Positions 23,881 through 34,600 of a DNA stretch of 64,000 nucleotides are shown piece by piece; position 1 is the stretch's first letter, and every line of letters starts with the position of its first letter. The stretch spans positions 1,240,001-1,304,000 of the forward strand of contig NZ_JBBOBR010000001.1 in assembly GCF_038002165.1 (NCBI RefSeq). The letters are read 5' to 3'. The notes under the pieces were generated by a model. That model was given only the letters and a program-made list of their open reading frames with translations, was not told the DNA's origin and ran no database searches. Made by a program: the position numbers and the translations under genes. Origin of the DNA: Cytobacillus sp. FSL H8-0458. GTDB taxonomy: Bacteria; Bacillota; Bacilli; Bacillales; Cytobacillaceae.

Positions 23881-26800
23881 TCAACTATAAAGCAAACTGA
23901 AGAAAAGGGTTATTATTCCCTGTCCTCAGCTCAAAAAAGGCTTTATATTCTCAATGAAATAGAAGGAAGGAACAGTACTACATATAATCTTCCGTTTGTC
24001 TTAAAAATAAGAGGGCCACTTAATGTTAAAGAATTTGAAAATACCTTTAGAAAGTTAATTAACAGACATGAAGGATTAAGGACAGCTTTTGTAATACAAA
24101 ATGGAGAACCGGTACAAAAGATATTAAAAGATGCAGAATTCAAAATTAACATTAGCTTTTGGGATGAGTTAAGTTTAACAAATAAAGTCTCGCAATTCAT
24201 TAAGCCGTTTAATTTAGAAGAGGCTCCACTTTTAAGAGTAGAAATAATAAGGATTGATCCTGAAGAACATATAATGCTGTTTGATATGCACCATATCATT
24301 TCAGATGGCATCTCAATTGAAATACTAATGAAAGAATTAGCAGATTATTATAATGGCAACCCTTTACCTCCATTAAAAATACAATATAAAGATTATTCTG
24401 AATGGCAAAAGGAATTATACACCAATGGAAATATAAAAAAGCAGGAAGGATATTGGTTAAACGTATTTAAAGATGAAATCCCAGTCCTTAATATGCCTAC
24501 AGATTATCCGAGACCACAGATTCAAAGGAATGAAGGTCATAGACTTGGTTTTACATTGGAACCTGAATTAACACATAAATTGAAAGTATTGGCAAAAGAA
24601 AAAGAAGTGACGATGTATATGCTCTTGTTAGGAGCTTATACTGCTCTTCTTTCAAAATATACAGGGCAAGAAGATATTATTGTTGGCTCTCCTATTGCTG
24701 GGAGACACCATGAAGATTTAAAAAATGTTGTAGGGATGTTCGTCAATACTTTGGCCATGAGGAATTATCCAAGACAAGGAATTAGATTTACCGACTTCTT
24801 AAAGGAAATTAGAGAAAATACCTTGAATGCCTACGATAATCAAGATTACCAATTCGATGAGCTGATTGAAAGACTAAATTTACAACGGGACATAAGCAGA
24901 AATGCATTGTTTGATACGATGTTTTCAACTCATAGTGCAACAGGAACCAGCTTTGATATAAGCGGATTAACCTTTGAACCTATTAACATTGATTTCAACA
25001 TAGCAAAGTTTGATTTAAGTCTTTCAGCCATTGAATATACAGATCTTATAAAATTCGACCTTGAATACTGTACGAAATTGTTTAAAGAAAGCACAATGGA
25101 ACGCCTAGCGGATCATTTTAAAAACTTATTACAAGCAATTGTCAATGATCCAAATCAAAAGTTAAGAGAACTTAATATTCTTTCAGTTGAAGAAAAGAAT
25201 ACACTTTTAAACGGGTTTAATAATACTCAGACTCCCTTTCCAGTCTCTACTATTCATACGATATTTGAAAATGAGGCTGAAAATAATCCTGACTCAGCAG
25301 CTGCTGTTTTTGGTGAAAATGAAATTAGCTACAAGGAATTAAACGAAAAAGCTAATAGACTAGCTAGAACTTTAAGGAACAAAGGGATAACAAGAGGTAG
25401 TATAGTCGGAATAATGGTCGATAGATCACTAAACATGGTTGCTGGAATACTCGGGATTTTAAAAGCTGGAGGAGCATACCTTCCAATCGATCCGGATTAT
25501 CCCAGAGAGAGAATAGATTTTATGTTAAATGACAGTTTAGCAGATATCATTCTTACGCAGGGTCATTACATCAGAAAAATGAATTTCCGACAAGAAGCAA
25601 TAAATATTGAAGATTTAGATATATATCATGAAGACGGAACAAACCTTAATACCATTAGTTTATCATCTGATTTAGCATATGTAATTTATACATCTGGAAC
25701 AAGTGGTACTCCTAAAGGAGTTATGGTAGAGCATCAAAACATAATAAATGCCCATTACGCTTGGAGATATCACTATGGTTTATCTAAATTTAAAGTAAGG
25801 CTCCTTCAATTGGCAAGTATGTCATTTGACGTATTTACTGGAGATTTATGCAGAAGCTTATTGAACGGAGGCACAATGTATATTGTGTCAAACCAAACTA
25901 AATTAGACATGGAATTATTACATGAAGTTATTATGAAGCATAAGATAAATATCTTTGAATCGACACCCGGCCTCATCATTCCTTTAATGAATTATATCCA
26001 CGACAAAAAACTTGAAATCAGTAGTTTAAAATTATTGATTTTAGGCTCTGACATCTGTCCAGTGAATGAATATAAAAAATTAAATGAATTATTTGGGGAG
26101 AAAATGAGAATTGTCAATAGTTATGGAGTAACCGAGGCTGCTGTGGATTCCAGTTATTATGAAGAATCCTATGATAGACTTCCTCAAATTACGAACACAC
26201 CAATAGGAAAGCCGCTCAATAATACAAGGTTTTATGTATTAAGTTCTTCATTAACTCCCCAGCCATTAGGAGTATATGGAGAGTTATATATAGGAGGAAA
26301 AGGTGTAGCAAGAGGTTATTTAAACAACCCTTCTCTGACAAGGGAAAGATTTTTAGATGATTGCTTTAATACAGGACAGAAAATGTATAAAACCGGGGAT
26401 ATGGCTAGATGGCTGCCAGATGGAAACATGGAGTTTCTTGGACGAGCAGACGATCAGGTGAAAATCAGAGGCTATAGAATTGAAACAGGTGAGATAGAAT
26501 CTCATTTACTTCAATACTCGAATATAAAACAAGCATTGGTAATCGTACGCAATAATAAAAATAATATCCCCAATTTGTATGCGTATTTTACCGCTAAATC
26601 GAATATAACTGCAAGCCAATTAAGAAGTTTTTTGACTAAGTATTTACCAGATTACATGATTCCATCTTATTTTATTCAATTGGATGTTTTTCCACTAACT
26701 CCTAATGGAAAGATCGATAGAAAAGCACTACCTATAGTTGAATCTAATTCTTATATCGCTTCTGAAAGTTATGAACCGCCTAGGAACCATGTGGAGGAAC

Positions 26801-28422
26801 AATTAGTTGCTGCATGGGAAGATGTCCTGGGTATAAGTGGTATTGGAATCAACAAGAGCTTTTTTGAAATCGGGGGCGACTCAATTAAAGCTTTGCAGAT
26901 TGTCTCAAGGCTTTCAAAGAAAGGACTTAGACTTAAGATCAGAGATTTGTTTGCTAATCCTAAAATAAAGAATCTTAGCAAATATATTGTATCCGAAATA
27001 AAACCTAGTAATGAACACGAAATTATTGAGGGAAGGATTCCCTTAACTCCTATCCAGAAAAGGTATTTTGATATAAATAATACCGAATTCGATCATTATA
27101 ATCAGTCATTAATCCTTTTTAGAAAAGATGGATTTAATGAAAATATTGTTGAAGCTGTGTTTACTAAAATTACTGAACAGCATGATGCACTTAGAATCGT
27201 ATTTAAAGAAGAAAATGGAGAATTCATCCAATTTAACCGGGGATTAAATGAAAAAGTCTTTGATTTGATTGTCAGAGATATTTCGAATGAACAAGACACT
27301 GAAACACTTGTACAACAAACAGCTGCTGAGCTGCAGAAAGAGATTTCGATAACAGATGAGAAACTTGTGAAACTCTGTATTTTCAAAACACATCAAGGTG
27401 ACCATCTTTTAATGGTTGTTCATCACCTAATTATTGATGGTGTTTCCTGGAGAATACTAATCGAAGATTTACAAACAGCATATAATCAAGTCCTAAACGG
27501 AGAAAAAATTGACCTGGGTTTTAAAACCAGCTCTTACATGGAGTTTTCAAGAAAATTAGCAGAATATGCTGACAGCAAGCAGCTTAATAAAGAATTGAAA
27601 TACTGGGAAAAAATATCAAGTGAAAAAGCACCATTCTTACCCAAAATACAAGAAGAAATTTCTAATGATTATGAAAACAGTAAAACATTTAGAACTTCTT
27701 TAAATGAAGAATTTACGGCCAAATTATTGGCTGAAGCCAACCAAGCATACAATACACAGATAAATGACTTGCTTTTAACTGCTTTATTGGTAACAGTAAG
27801 GGACTTGACAAGTGAAAATAAAATGAAAGTTCTTATGGAGGGGCATGGAAGAGAAGAAGTCATTCAGAGAATAGATCTAAGCAGAACAATAGGCTGGTTT
27901 ACTTCATTGTATCCTGTATATCTAAATTTAAATGATGAAAGGGATTTATCTAAGAGTATAAAGATAGTAAAGGAAACATTAAGGAAAGTCCCAAATAATG
28001 GAATAGGGTATGGAATCTTAAAATATCTGGCGAAATCAGACATTCTTTTTGAGGATGAGGCACCTATATTGTTTAACTACTTAGGTGAAATTGATAGCGA
28101 TATTACAAATGATGAATTTTCTTCATCATGGCTACCAACCGGTGCCAATATTGGTGATAGCAGTGCCAGAGACGCTTCTATTGAAATAGATTCTATCGTG
28201 GCAGAAGGCAAATTATTCATTAGTACTACTTTTAACTATAAAGAATACTCAGAATCACTAATTGAGACCTTTAATAAAACTTACAAAAGTCATTTAGAAC
28301 AGATTATCCATCACTGTGTCAATAAATCTGACAGTGAAAAAACATCATCTGATTATGGTTCTGATTTGTCATTAGATGATCTTGAAGAACTTTTGAATGA
28401 ATACGAATTTGCAGACAGCTAA
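20581..28422 (+). CDS. bacB: Bacitracin-type peptide synthetase 2 (BacB-like), two modules
   Basis: 2613 aa (BacB is about 2607 aa, from memory). Residues 1-55 form a TubC-type N-terminal docking domain that should receive the acidic C-terminal tail of synthetase 1. Then C6 74-504, A6 517-1007, T6 1021-1094, C7 1109-1540, A7 1557-2050, T7 2067-2137, E7 2154-2587. The codes predict Lys and then Orn, the latter epimerised to D-Orn, exactly as in bacitracin positions 6 and 7. The acidic helical end (SLDDLEELLNEYE) resembles a donor communication helix for synthetase 3. The gene is AT-rich throughout with no recombined segment seen. ATG 20,581 has AGGAG about 13 bases upstream, a rather long spacing; I see no better in-frame start. 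Confidence 0.93.
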   Translation: MDIKCFLNDLKKLNISIYQNQGKIKIIGPRDLITNEVKQRIKGHKEQIIAFLEREDIKRNGEITKVIPTKNGCYPMSLSQKRMVILHELETEGTTYNIPLVMKLNGDVQLTNIENAFKMLIKRHEILRTSFVKVNGETVQKVEQNVDFEIGYGESAEADVPARIESFIRPFNLEKAPLLRVDLLKINEDEHILMLDMHHIISDGMSMIIMMKELSDICNGIELCPLEIHYKEYSEWQKTQYEEKKILKQEEFWLNLFKGEIPVLNLPTDYQRPQTQSNKGDSLVFEIEADLMQQLKALARKNGVTMYMLLLAAYTILLSKHTGQEDIIIGTPVSGRSRTEFKNVIGMFINTLAMRNNPRANISFTDYLKEVRVNTLGAYDNQDYQFDSLVEKLEINSDKSRNPLFDTMFDIQTYSDFSFNIDGVSTEVYDFNLNIAKFDLSLTAIEYPDHISLDLQYCTKLFKRESIKRLAGHFVNLLVSVVNDPAQQLKEINILSKEEKQLLLHKFNDTKVELPKTLNLTELFEKQVEKSPNHTALIFEEKHITYLELNEKANQLAKILRSKGVGKDIITAVIAEKSIEMIVGILAVLKAGGAYLPIDPEYPADRIQHILQDSKVKIIVSQDHIINRFETAIERISFEDKSISKQSKDNLPYINDSSDLAYIIYTSGSTGKPKGVMTTHQNVVNYIHAFSKVIPLNEEDTILQVASFSFDAFTEEIFPILLSSGKIVISPNLKEMNIDRLVNLINLHNVTLVSCSPLLLNEIDKNEHLILNNKMKFISGGDVLKYEYIKNIIKYADVYNSYGPTEATVCATYYKVSPEDLIKTSIPIGKPISNYKVNILDEHFQLLPIGVAGELYIGGKGVARGYQNNNEMTESKFVMDKWNPEEKLYRTGDLARWLPDGNIEFLGRIDNQVKIRGFRIELDEIEYYLLQHKNIKEAKVAVIEGNNNSRYLCAYLTMTGIQENIEKIELREALLKELPEYMVPSHFIQLKKMPLTINGKINLKALPKPDLTKKIEEIYQEPQNEIEKKLLAIWEEILGIKKIGVIHNFFEAGGDSLKAFSLASQIYKQLGVEIPLKQIFTSPTIKGISEWINRQETSIYSTIKQTEEKGYYSLSSAQKRLYILNEIEGRNSTTYNLPFVLKIRGPLNVKEFENTFRKLINRHEGLRTAFVIQNGEPVQKILKDAEFKINISFWDELSLTNKVSQFIKPFNLEEAPLLRVEIIRIDPEEHIMLFDMHHIISDGISIEILMKELADYYNGNPLPPLKIQYKDYSEWQKELYTNGNIKKQEGYWLNVFKDEIPVLNMPTDYPRPQIQRNEGHRLGFTLEPELTHKLKVLAKEKEVTMYMLLLGAYTALLSKYTGQEDIIVGSPIAGRHHEDLKNVVGMFVNTLAMRNYPRQGIRFTDFLKEIRENTLNAYDNQDYQFDELIERLNLQRDISRNALFDTMFSTHSATGTSFDISGLTFEPINIDFNIAKFDLSLSAIEYTDLIKFDLEYCTKLFKESTMERLADHFKNLLQAIVNDPNQKLRELNILSVEEKNTLLNGFNNTQTPFPVSTIHTIFENEAENNPDSAAAVFGENEISYKELNEKANRLARTLRNKGITRGSIVGIMVDRSLNMVAGILGILKAGGAYLPIDPDYPRERIDFMLNDSLADIILTQGHYIRKMNFRQEAINIEDLDIYHEDGTNLNTISLSSDLAYVIYTSGTSGTPKGVMVEHQNIINAHYAWRYHYGLSKFKVRLLQLASMSFDVFTGDLCRSLLNGGTMYIVSNQTKLDMELLHEVIMKHKINIFESTPGLIIPLMNYIHDKKLEISSLKLLILGSDICPVNEYKKLNELFGEKMRIVNSYGVTEAAVDSSYYEESYDRLPQITNTPIGKPLNNTRFYVLSSSLTPQPLGVYGELYIGGKGVARGYLNNPSLTRERFLDDCFNTGQKMYKTGDMARWLPDGNMEFLGRADDQVKIRGYRIETGEIESHLLQYSNIKQALVIVRNNKNNIPNLYAYFTAKSNITASQLRSFLTKYLPDYMIPSYFIQLDVFPLTPNGKIDRKALPIVESNSYIASESYEPPRNHVEEQLVAAWEDVLGISGIGINKSFFEIGGDSIKALQIVSRLSKKGLRLKIRDLFANPKIKNLSKYIVSEIKPSNEHEIIEGRIPLTPIQKRYFDINNTEFDHYNQSLILFRKDGFNENIVEAVFTKITEQHDALRIVFKEENGEFIQFNRGLNEKVFDLIVRDISNEQDTETLVQQTAAELQKEISITDEKLVKLCIFKTHQGDHLLMVVHHLIIDGVSWRILIEDLQTAYNQVLNGEKIDLGFKTSSYMEFSRKLAEYADSKQLNKELKYWEKISSEKAPFLPKIQEEISNDYENSKTFRTSLNEEFTAKLLAEANQAYNTQINDLLLTALLVTVRDLTSENKMKVLMEGHGREEVIQRIDLSRTIGWFTSLYPVYLNLNDERDLSKSIKIVKETLRKVPNNGIGYGILKYLAKSDILFEDEAPILFNYLGEIDSDITNDEFSSSWLPTGANIGDSSARDASIEIDSIVAEGKLFISTTFNYKEYSESLIETFNKTYKSHLEQIIHHCVNKSDSEKTSSDYGSDLSLDDLEELLNEYEFADS
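23895..28422 (+). other. Module 7: C-A(Orn)-T-E, D-Orn
   Basis: LCL C domain (HHIISDG); pocket code DVGEIGSVDK is one residue from the Orn code DVGEIGSIDK; E-linked carrier GGDSIKAL; epimerase with HHLIIDGVSW and EGHGRE. Confidence 0.87.
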
Positions 28423-28485
28423 TCTAAGAAATATAGTGAGTTTTCTTTAAAAGTTTTTTTCAGAACAATTTAGGAGGATCATTTC

Positions 28486-31400
28486 ATGAGAACAAACAAA
28501 GTCGAGAAAATCTATCCATTGTCAAACATGCAAAAAGGAATTCTCTATCATTCTATTAAGGGAACAAGCTCAAATGCCTATTTTGAACAGATGATTATGG
28601 ACATAAAAGGCAGTATCAACGAGGACTTCCTTGAGGAAAGTTTCAATAAAATCATGAGGCGGCATGAAATATTAAGAGCTTCGTTTAGTTATAAAAGGGA
28701 TGAGCCTCTTCATGTAATCTTAAAAGATAGAAAAATAAAGTTTAATTACAAGGATTTAAGTGCAGTTGATGCATCTGATAAAAAGTCTTATATTGAGAGC
28801 TTTTTGGAAGAAGATAGATTAAAAGGTTTTGATATAACAAAAGAAACACTTATGAGAGTCTGTCTAATTAAAATGGAGGAATCCTCTTATAAATTGGTAT
28901 GGAGCTTTCATCATATATTACTTGATGGCTGGTGTGTAGGAATAATAATAGGAGAGCTATTTACTATTTACTCAAATTTATTAAATGGGACAAAACATCA
29001 ATTAGAAGATCCCAGACCTTATAGCGATTATATAAAGTGGCTAAACAGTCAGGATACAGAAGGAGGATTAGTTTTTTGGGGAGATTATTTGAAGGGATAC
29101 GATGTAAAAACAACAATACCCAAACTGCCCAACGGATCGTGTCCTGACTATAAAAGAGGAGAAAGAATTATAGAGTTCTCAGAGGAAATGACAGAGAAAG
29201 TAATGCGGCTAGCAACTAGAAACAACGTCACGTTAAACACAGTACTCCAAAGTATATGGGGCTTAATTTTAGCTAAATACAATAATACAGAGGATGCTGT
29301 TTTTGGTACGGTTGTATCGGGAAGGGACGCCTCAGTAGAAGGTATTGAAAAGATGGTAGGTTTGTTCATAAACACTATTCCTACAAGAATAAAATTTGAA
29401 AATGATTATACCTTTCAAAAGCTTTTAAAATTAACACAAGAAAGCGCACTGGATACTACTAACTATAATTTTATCAGCTTAGCAGATATCCAATCACAAA
29501 GCACATTAAAGAATAATCTTTTGGATCATGTTTTGGTCTTTGAAAACTATGCAGTAGATGAAGAAGCAATTCAAGATAAAGAGAGTGAATTAGGTTTCGA
29601 AATTGTTTCTGTAACTGATGAAGAGAGGAGTAATTATAACTTTAGTATTACTGTAGGGATGGGTAAAAAGCTAAAACTAATGCTGGTTTTTGATGAAAGT
29701 GTCTATGAAAGAGATTTAATAAATAGTATTGCTGCACATATAGAGAATGTTACTTTACAGGTCTCTGAAAACGACACTAAGAAAATCAGCGAGATAGAGC
29801 TACTATCAGATACCGAAAAACAAGTGATTTTTAATAATCTTAATCAAACTAATCAATTATATCCTAAACAGAAATTAATACATCAGTTATTTGAAGAGCA
29901 AGCTGAAAAAACTCCTGATCATATCGCAGTTACTTGTGGAGATAAAAAACTTACCTATTTAGATTTAAATCGAAAATCAAATCAAATTGCTCAAATGCTT
30001 CGAGAAAAGGGTATCCAGACCAACGAAGTAGTTGCAATTTTGTCTGACCGGTCACTTGAAATGATTATTGGGATTATGGGAATTCTAAAATCTGGTGCAG
30101 CATATCTTCCAATTGATCCTGATACTCCTGCAGATCGAGTAGATTTTATGTTAAAAGATAGTAATGCATTTATGTTATTAACGAAAGACTTATTTATGAA
30201 GAAGTTTCGTTTTGAAATAGAGGCAGTTAACTTAGACGAGGTAGACTATTTTAGATACAGTAATGAAAATTTATCGGCTATAAATAACTCTCATGATGCA
30301 GCATATATTATCTACACTTCAGGATCTACCGGAAATCCAAAAGGTGTGGTAATTCCTCATTACAGTGCAATCAGAGTGGTTAAAAACACAAATTATATCG
30401 AAATTTCTGAGAGTGACTCCATTCTGCAGCTTTCTAATTATTCTTTTGATGGATCGGTTTTTGATATTTTTGGTTCCCTTCTCAATGGTGCTAACTTGGT
30501 GATGGTAGAAAAAGAAGTGGTACTTGATCTTAGTAAATTATCAGAGGTCATAAAAAACAAAAACATAAGTGTGATGTTTATTACCACTGCCCTATTTAAT
30601 ACACTTGTTGACCTAGAGATAGACTGTTTGGATAACTTAAGGAAAATTCTTTTTGGTGGAGAGAGAGTTTCAGTACCACATGTTAGAAAAGCACTAAAAA
30701 AGCTGGGTGAAAATAAATTAATTCATGTGTATGGTCCGACCGAAAGCACTGTGTTTGCAACCTATTACTTTATTAATAAAGAAACAGAAATTATCCCAAT
30801 CGGCAAACCAATAGCAAATACTTCCGTATTTATTGTGGGTAAAGGAAATCAGTTGCTGCCAGTTGGTGTGCCTGGGGAACTCTGTATCTCTGGGGATGGG
30901 TTAAGTAGTGGTTATTTAAATAATGAGAACTTAACTGCTGAAAAATTTGTTCCAAACCCTTTCTCAACAGAAGAAAAAATGTACCGCACAGGGGACCTCG
31001 TGCGTATGCTCCCTGATGGAAATATTGAATTTTTAGATAGAATTGACAATCAAGTCAAGCTTAGAGGATATCGAATTGAACTGGGTGAAATCGAAAACCG
31101 CTTATTGCAATGTCATGACGTTAAAGAGGCAGTTGTCACTATAAGAAGAGATAAAGACGAACAGCAGTTTATTTGCGCATACTTTACTTCAGATAGTTCG
31201 AAATTAAATCTCATGCTAGAAATAAGAGCGTTTTTGGAACAAACACTGCCACATTACATGATTCCTTCCTTTTTTGTGCAAATGGACTATCTGCCACTTA
31301 CCAAAAACGGGAAAGTGAATAAAGCTGTTCTTCCAGAACCAAATGAAACTAACCTTATAGAAAACCATGAACCTCCATCCAATGAAGTGGAAGAAAAACT

Positions 31401-31610
31401 ATTATCCATTTGGAAGGATATATTAAGTGTAGAAAACATAGGCGTAAATCAAAGTTTTTTTGAAGTAGGCGGTCATTCCTTAAAGGCTACAGCCTTAATT
31501 TCAAGAATTCATAAAGAATTTAAAGTTGAAATTCCTTTGCGTCAAATTTTCAATTCACCAACCATTAAAGGATTAGGAGATTTCATAAACTCAGCAAAGG
31601 AAAGTATATA
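28486..31610 (+). other. Module 8: C-A(Ile)-T
   Basis: DCL C domain (HHILLDGW), suited to the D-Orn donor. The pocket code DGFFLGVVFK is identical to module 1 and predicts Ile. All AT-rich sequence. Confidence 0.87.
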
Positions 31611-34600
31611 TTCTTCAATAAAACCAGTAGAGGAAAAAGCCTTTTACCCAGTTTCATCAGCACAGAAAAGGTTATTTATATTGAATCAAATTGAAGGAAC
31701 TGGTATATCCTACAACATGCCATTTGCTGTAAGAATAAATGGTAACTTAAATATTAAACAGCTTGAAAAGGCATTCATCAAACTTATTGAAAGACACCAG
31801 TCTTTAAGGACATCTTTTTCGATGGTAGATGGAGAACCTGTACAAAAAATACAAAAAATTTCTGAGTTTAAATTATCATATAAGAACGCGGATCCATCAA
31901 AAGTTGACAGTATTATTAGTAAGTTTGTCAGACCTTTTGATTTGGAATCCGCTCCTCTTTTAAGGGTTGAAGTTATAACCTTATCGGAAGAAGAACACAT
32001 TCTCATGCTTGATATGCATCATATTATTTCTGATGGCGTTTCCATGGGAATATTGATGAATGATTTAGCAAATTTCTATGAAGGTAAAGAATTGAAACCT
32101 ATTAGACTTCAATATAAGGATTATTCTGCCTGGCAGAAAGAATTATACGGAAAAGAAGAGCTCAAAAACCAAGAGGCATACTGGACAAATGTATTTAAAG
32201 ATGAAATTCCTGTTCTTGATATGCCAACAGATTATAAGAGACCGCTCAAACAAAGTGTTGAAGGGAGCCAACATAGTTTTGAAATAACTAGAACTCTAAC
32301 AGAAAAGCTGAATCAAATTGCAAAAGAAAATGGCGTTACTATGTATATGTTACTGTTAGCCAGTTATACAACACTGCTTTCAAAATATACTAAACAGGAT
32401 GATATTATAGTTGGATCTCCAATCGCTGGAAGATCCCATAACGATTTGAAGAATATTGTTGGACTTTTTGTAAACACACTGGCTATGAGAAACTTCCCTA
32501 AGGGCCAAAAAACCTTTGTTCAATATCTAATGGAAGTCAAAGATAATGCTCTAAAAGCTTATGAAAATCAGGACTATCCTTTTGATGAATTAGTTGAAAA
32601 GCTAAACATCAATCGGGACATGAGCAGAAATGCATTGTTTGATACAATGTTTGTTCTGCAAAACTTAGAAGCTGCCAACAATAATTTTAAGGATCTAAAG
32701 TTTGAGACATTTGAAACCAAAACAAAGATTGCCAAATTTGATTTGACGCTTTCAGCTATTGAAACAGATAACACTATAAAATTTGATTTGGAATACTGTA
32801 CTGCCTTGTTTAAGAAAGAAACTGCTGAAAGAATATCAAACCATTTTGTGAGCGTGTTAAGGGAAGTATCCAAAAACCCTCAGATTTGTCTAGGTCAAAT
32901 TGATATTTTAACCGAAGAAGAGAAGGAAGCTATTTTTGGTCAATACAACCAAACGCAGGCAGATTATCCGAAGGATAAAACCATCCAGCAGCTGTTTATG
33001 GAACAAGCAGAGCGAACGCCAGAGCGGGTGGCAGTGGTATGCGGGGAGGAAGCGCTCACATACCGGGAGCTTAATGAGCGGTCGAACCAAATCGCGCGGA
33101 TGCTTCTTGAGAAAGGAGTTCAGGCGGAAACGATTGTGGGGATTATGGCAGACCGTTCTCCTGAGATGATAGCGGGCTTGGTTGGAATCTTAAAATCTGG
33201 GGCAGCCTATCTGCCGATTGATCCAGAATATCCTGAAGAGCGGATCAAATATCTTGTGGAGGACAGTAACATCAATCTGCTCCTCACACAGGACCATTTG
33301 TTAGAAAGAATTTCTTTTTCGGATCTGCTGAACATCGATATGATTTCGCTGGATGATAAACGGATTGCCAAGGCTGCTAAGACGAACCTTATTGTGAAGA
33401 ATAACCCGTCTGATTTAGCCTACGTTATCTATACATCAGGTTCAACTGGCCAGCCAAAGGGCGTTTTGGTCGAGCACAGATCCCTGGCAAATTTATGTCA
33501 CTGGTATGTGAATTTCCATGAGATTCAGAAAGGTGACCGGATTACGAACTACCTGAAAATTTCGTTCGATGCATCCATCACGGAAATTTTCCCTTGTCTG
33601 ATTTCGGGAGCGGAGTTACATGTTTTAAGTGGGGATATCCGGCTGGATATGGGAAAACTCAATAGGTATATGAATGAAAAGGGCATTACCGTCGCCACTC
33701 TTCCCTACAAGGTGGCCGAACAGTTTATCCAGCAGGATAACCATTCCTTAAGAATGCTTATTTCCGGCGGTGAACAGCTGAATGTCAAGGCCGATACGGA
33801 ATATCAGCTGGTCAACGCGTATGGGCCGACAGAAAATACATGCGTTACGACAAGTTATTTCGTGAAGCACAAGGGCCATAATCTTCCTATTGGAAAACCT
33901 GTAAACAATACGAACATTTACATCTTGAATCAGGATAATCGTTTATGTCCTGTAGGAGTAGCCGGGGAATTATGTGTCTCAGGTGATGGTGTTGCCAGAG
34001 GCTATTTAAACAATCCGGAATTGACTGCGGAAAAATTTGTATCCAACCCTTTTGAGCCTGGAGGGCGGATGTACCGAACGGGAGATCTTGCAAGATGGCT
34101 TCCGGATGGAAATATAGAGTTTATCGGACGGGTGGATCATCAAGTCAAGCTGCGTGGATACCGTATAGAATTGGGAGAAATTGAGAGCCATCTATTAAAG
34201 CATCCTGGCGTAAAAGAAGCAGTGGTCATCATAAGGGAGGACTCCAATCTTGAAAAGAGCCTGTGTGGCTATCTAGTATGCGAAGAGCAGGTAACTCCAG
34301 CGGAAGTGAGAAAGCATCTGGAAAAGCGGGTGCCTGAATATATGATCCCGGCCTATTTTGTCCAGTTGGACAAGCTGCCGCTGACCTCAAACGATAAAGT
34401 GGATAGAAAAGCATTGCCCGAACCTGAGAAAAGCGCATTATCTGCGGTTGAATATGAAGCACCCAGAAATGCAGTGGAGAGTATACTCGTAGAAACATGG
34501 GCCGATATTTTAAGCATAGAAGAATTGGGAATAAACCATCACTTCTTTGTTTCAGGCGGAGATTCCATTAAAGCTTTGCAAATAGTATCAAGACTCTCAA

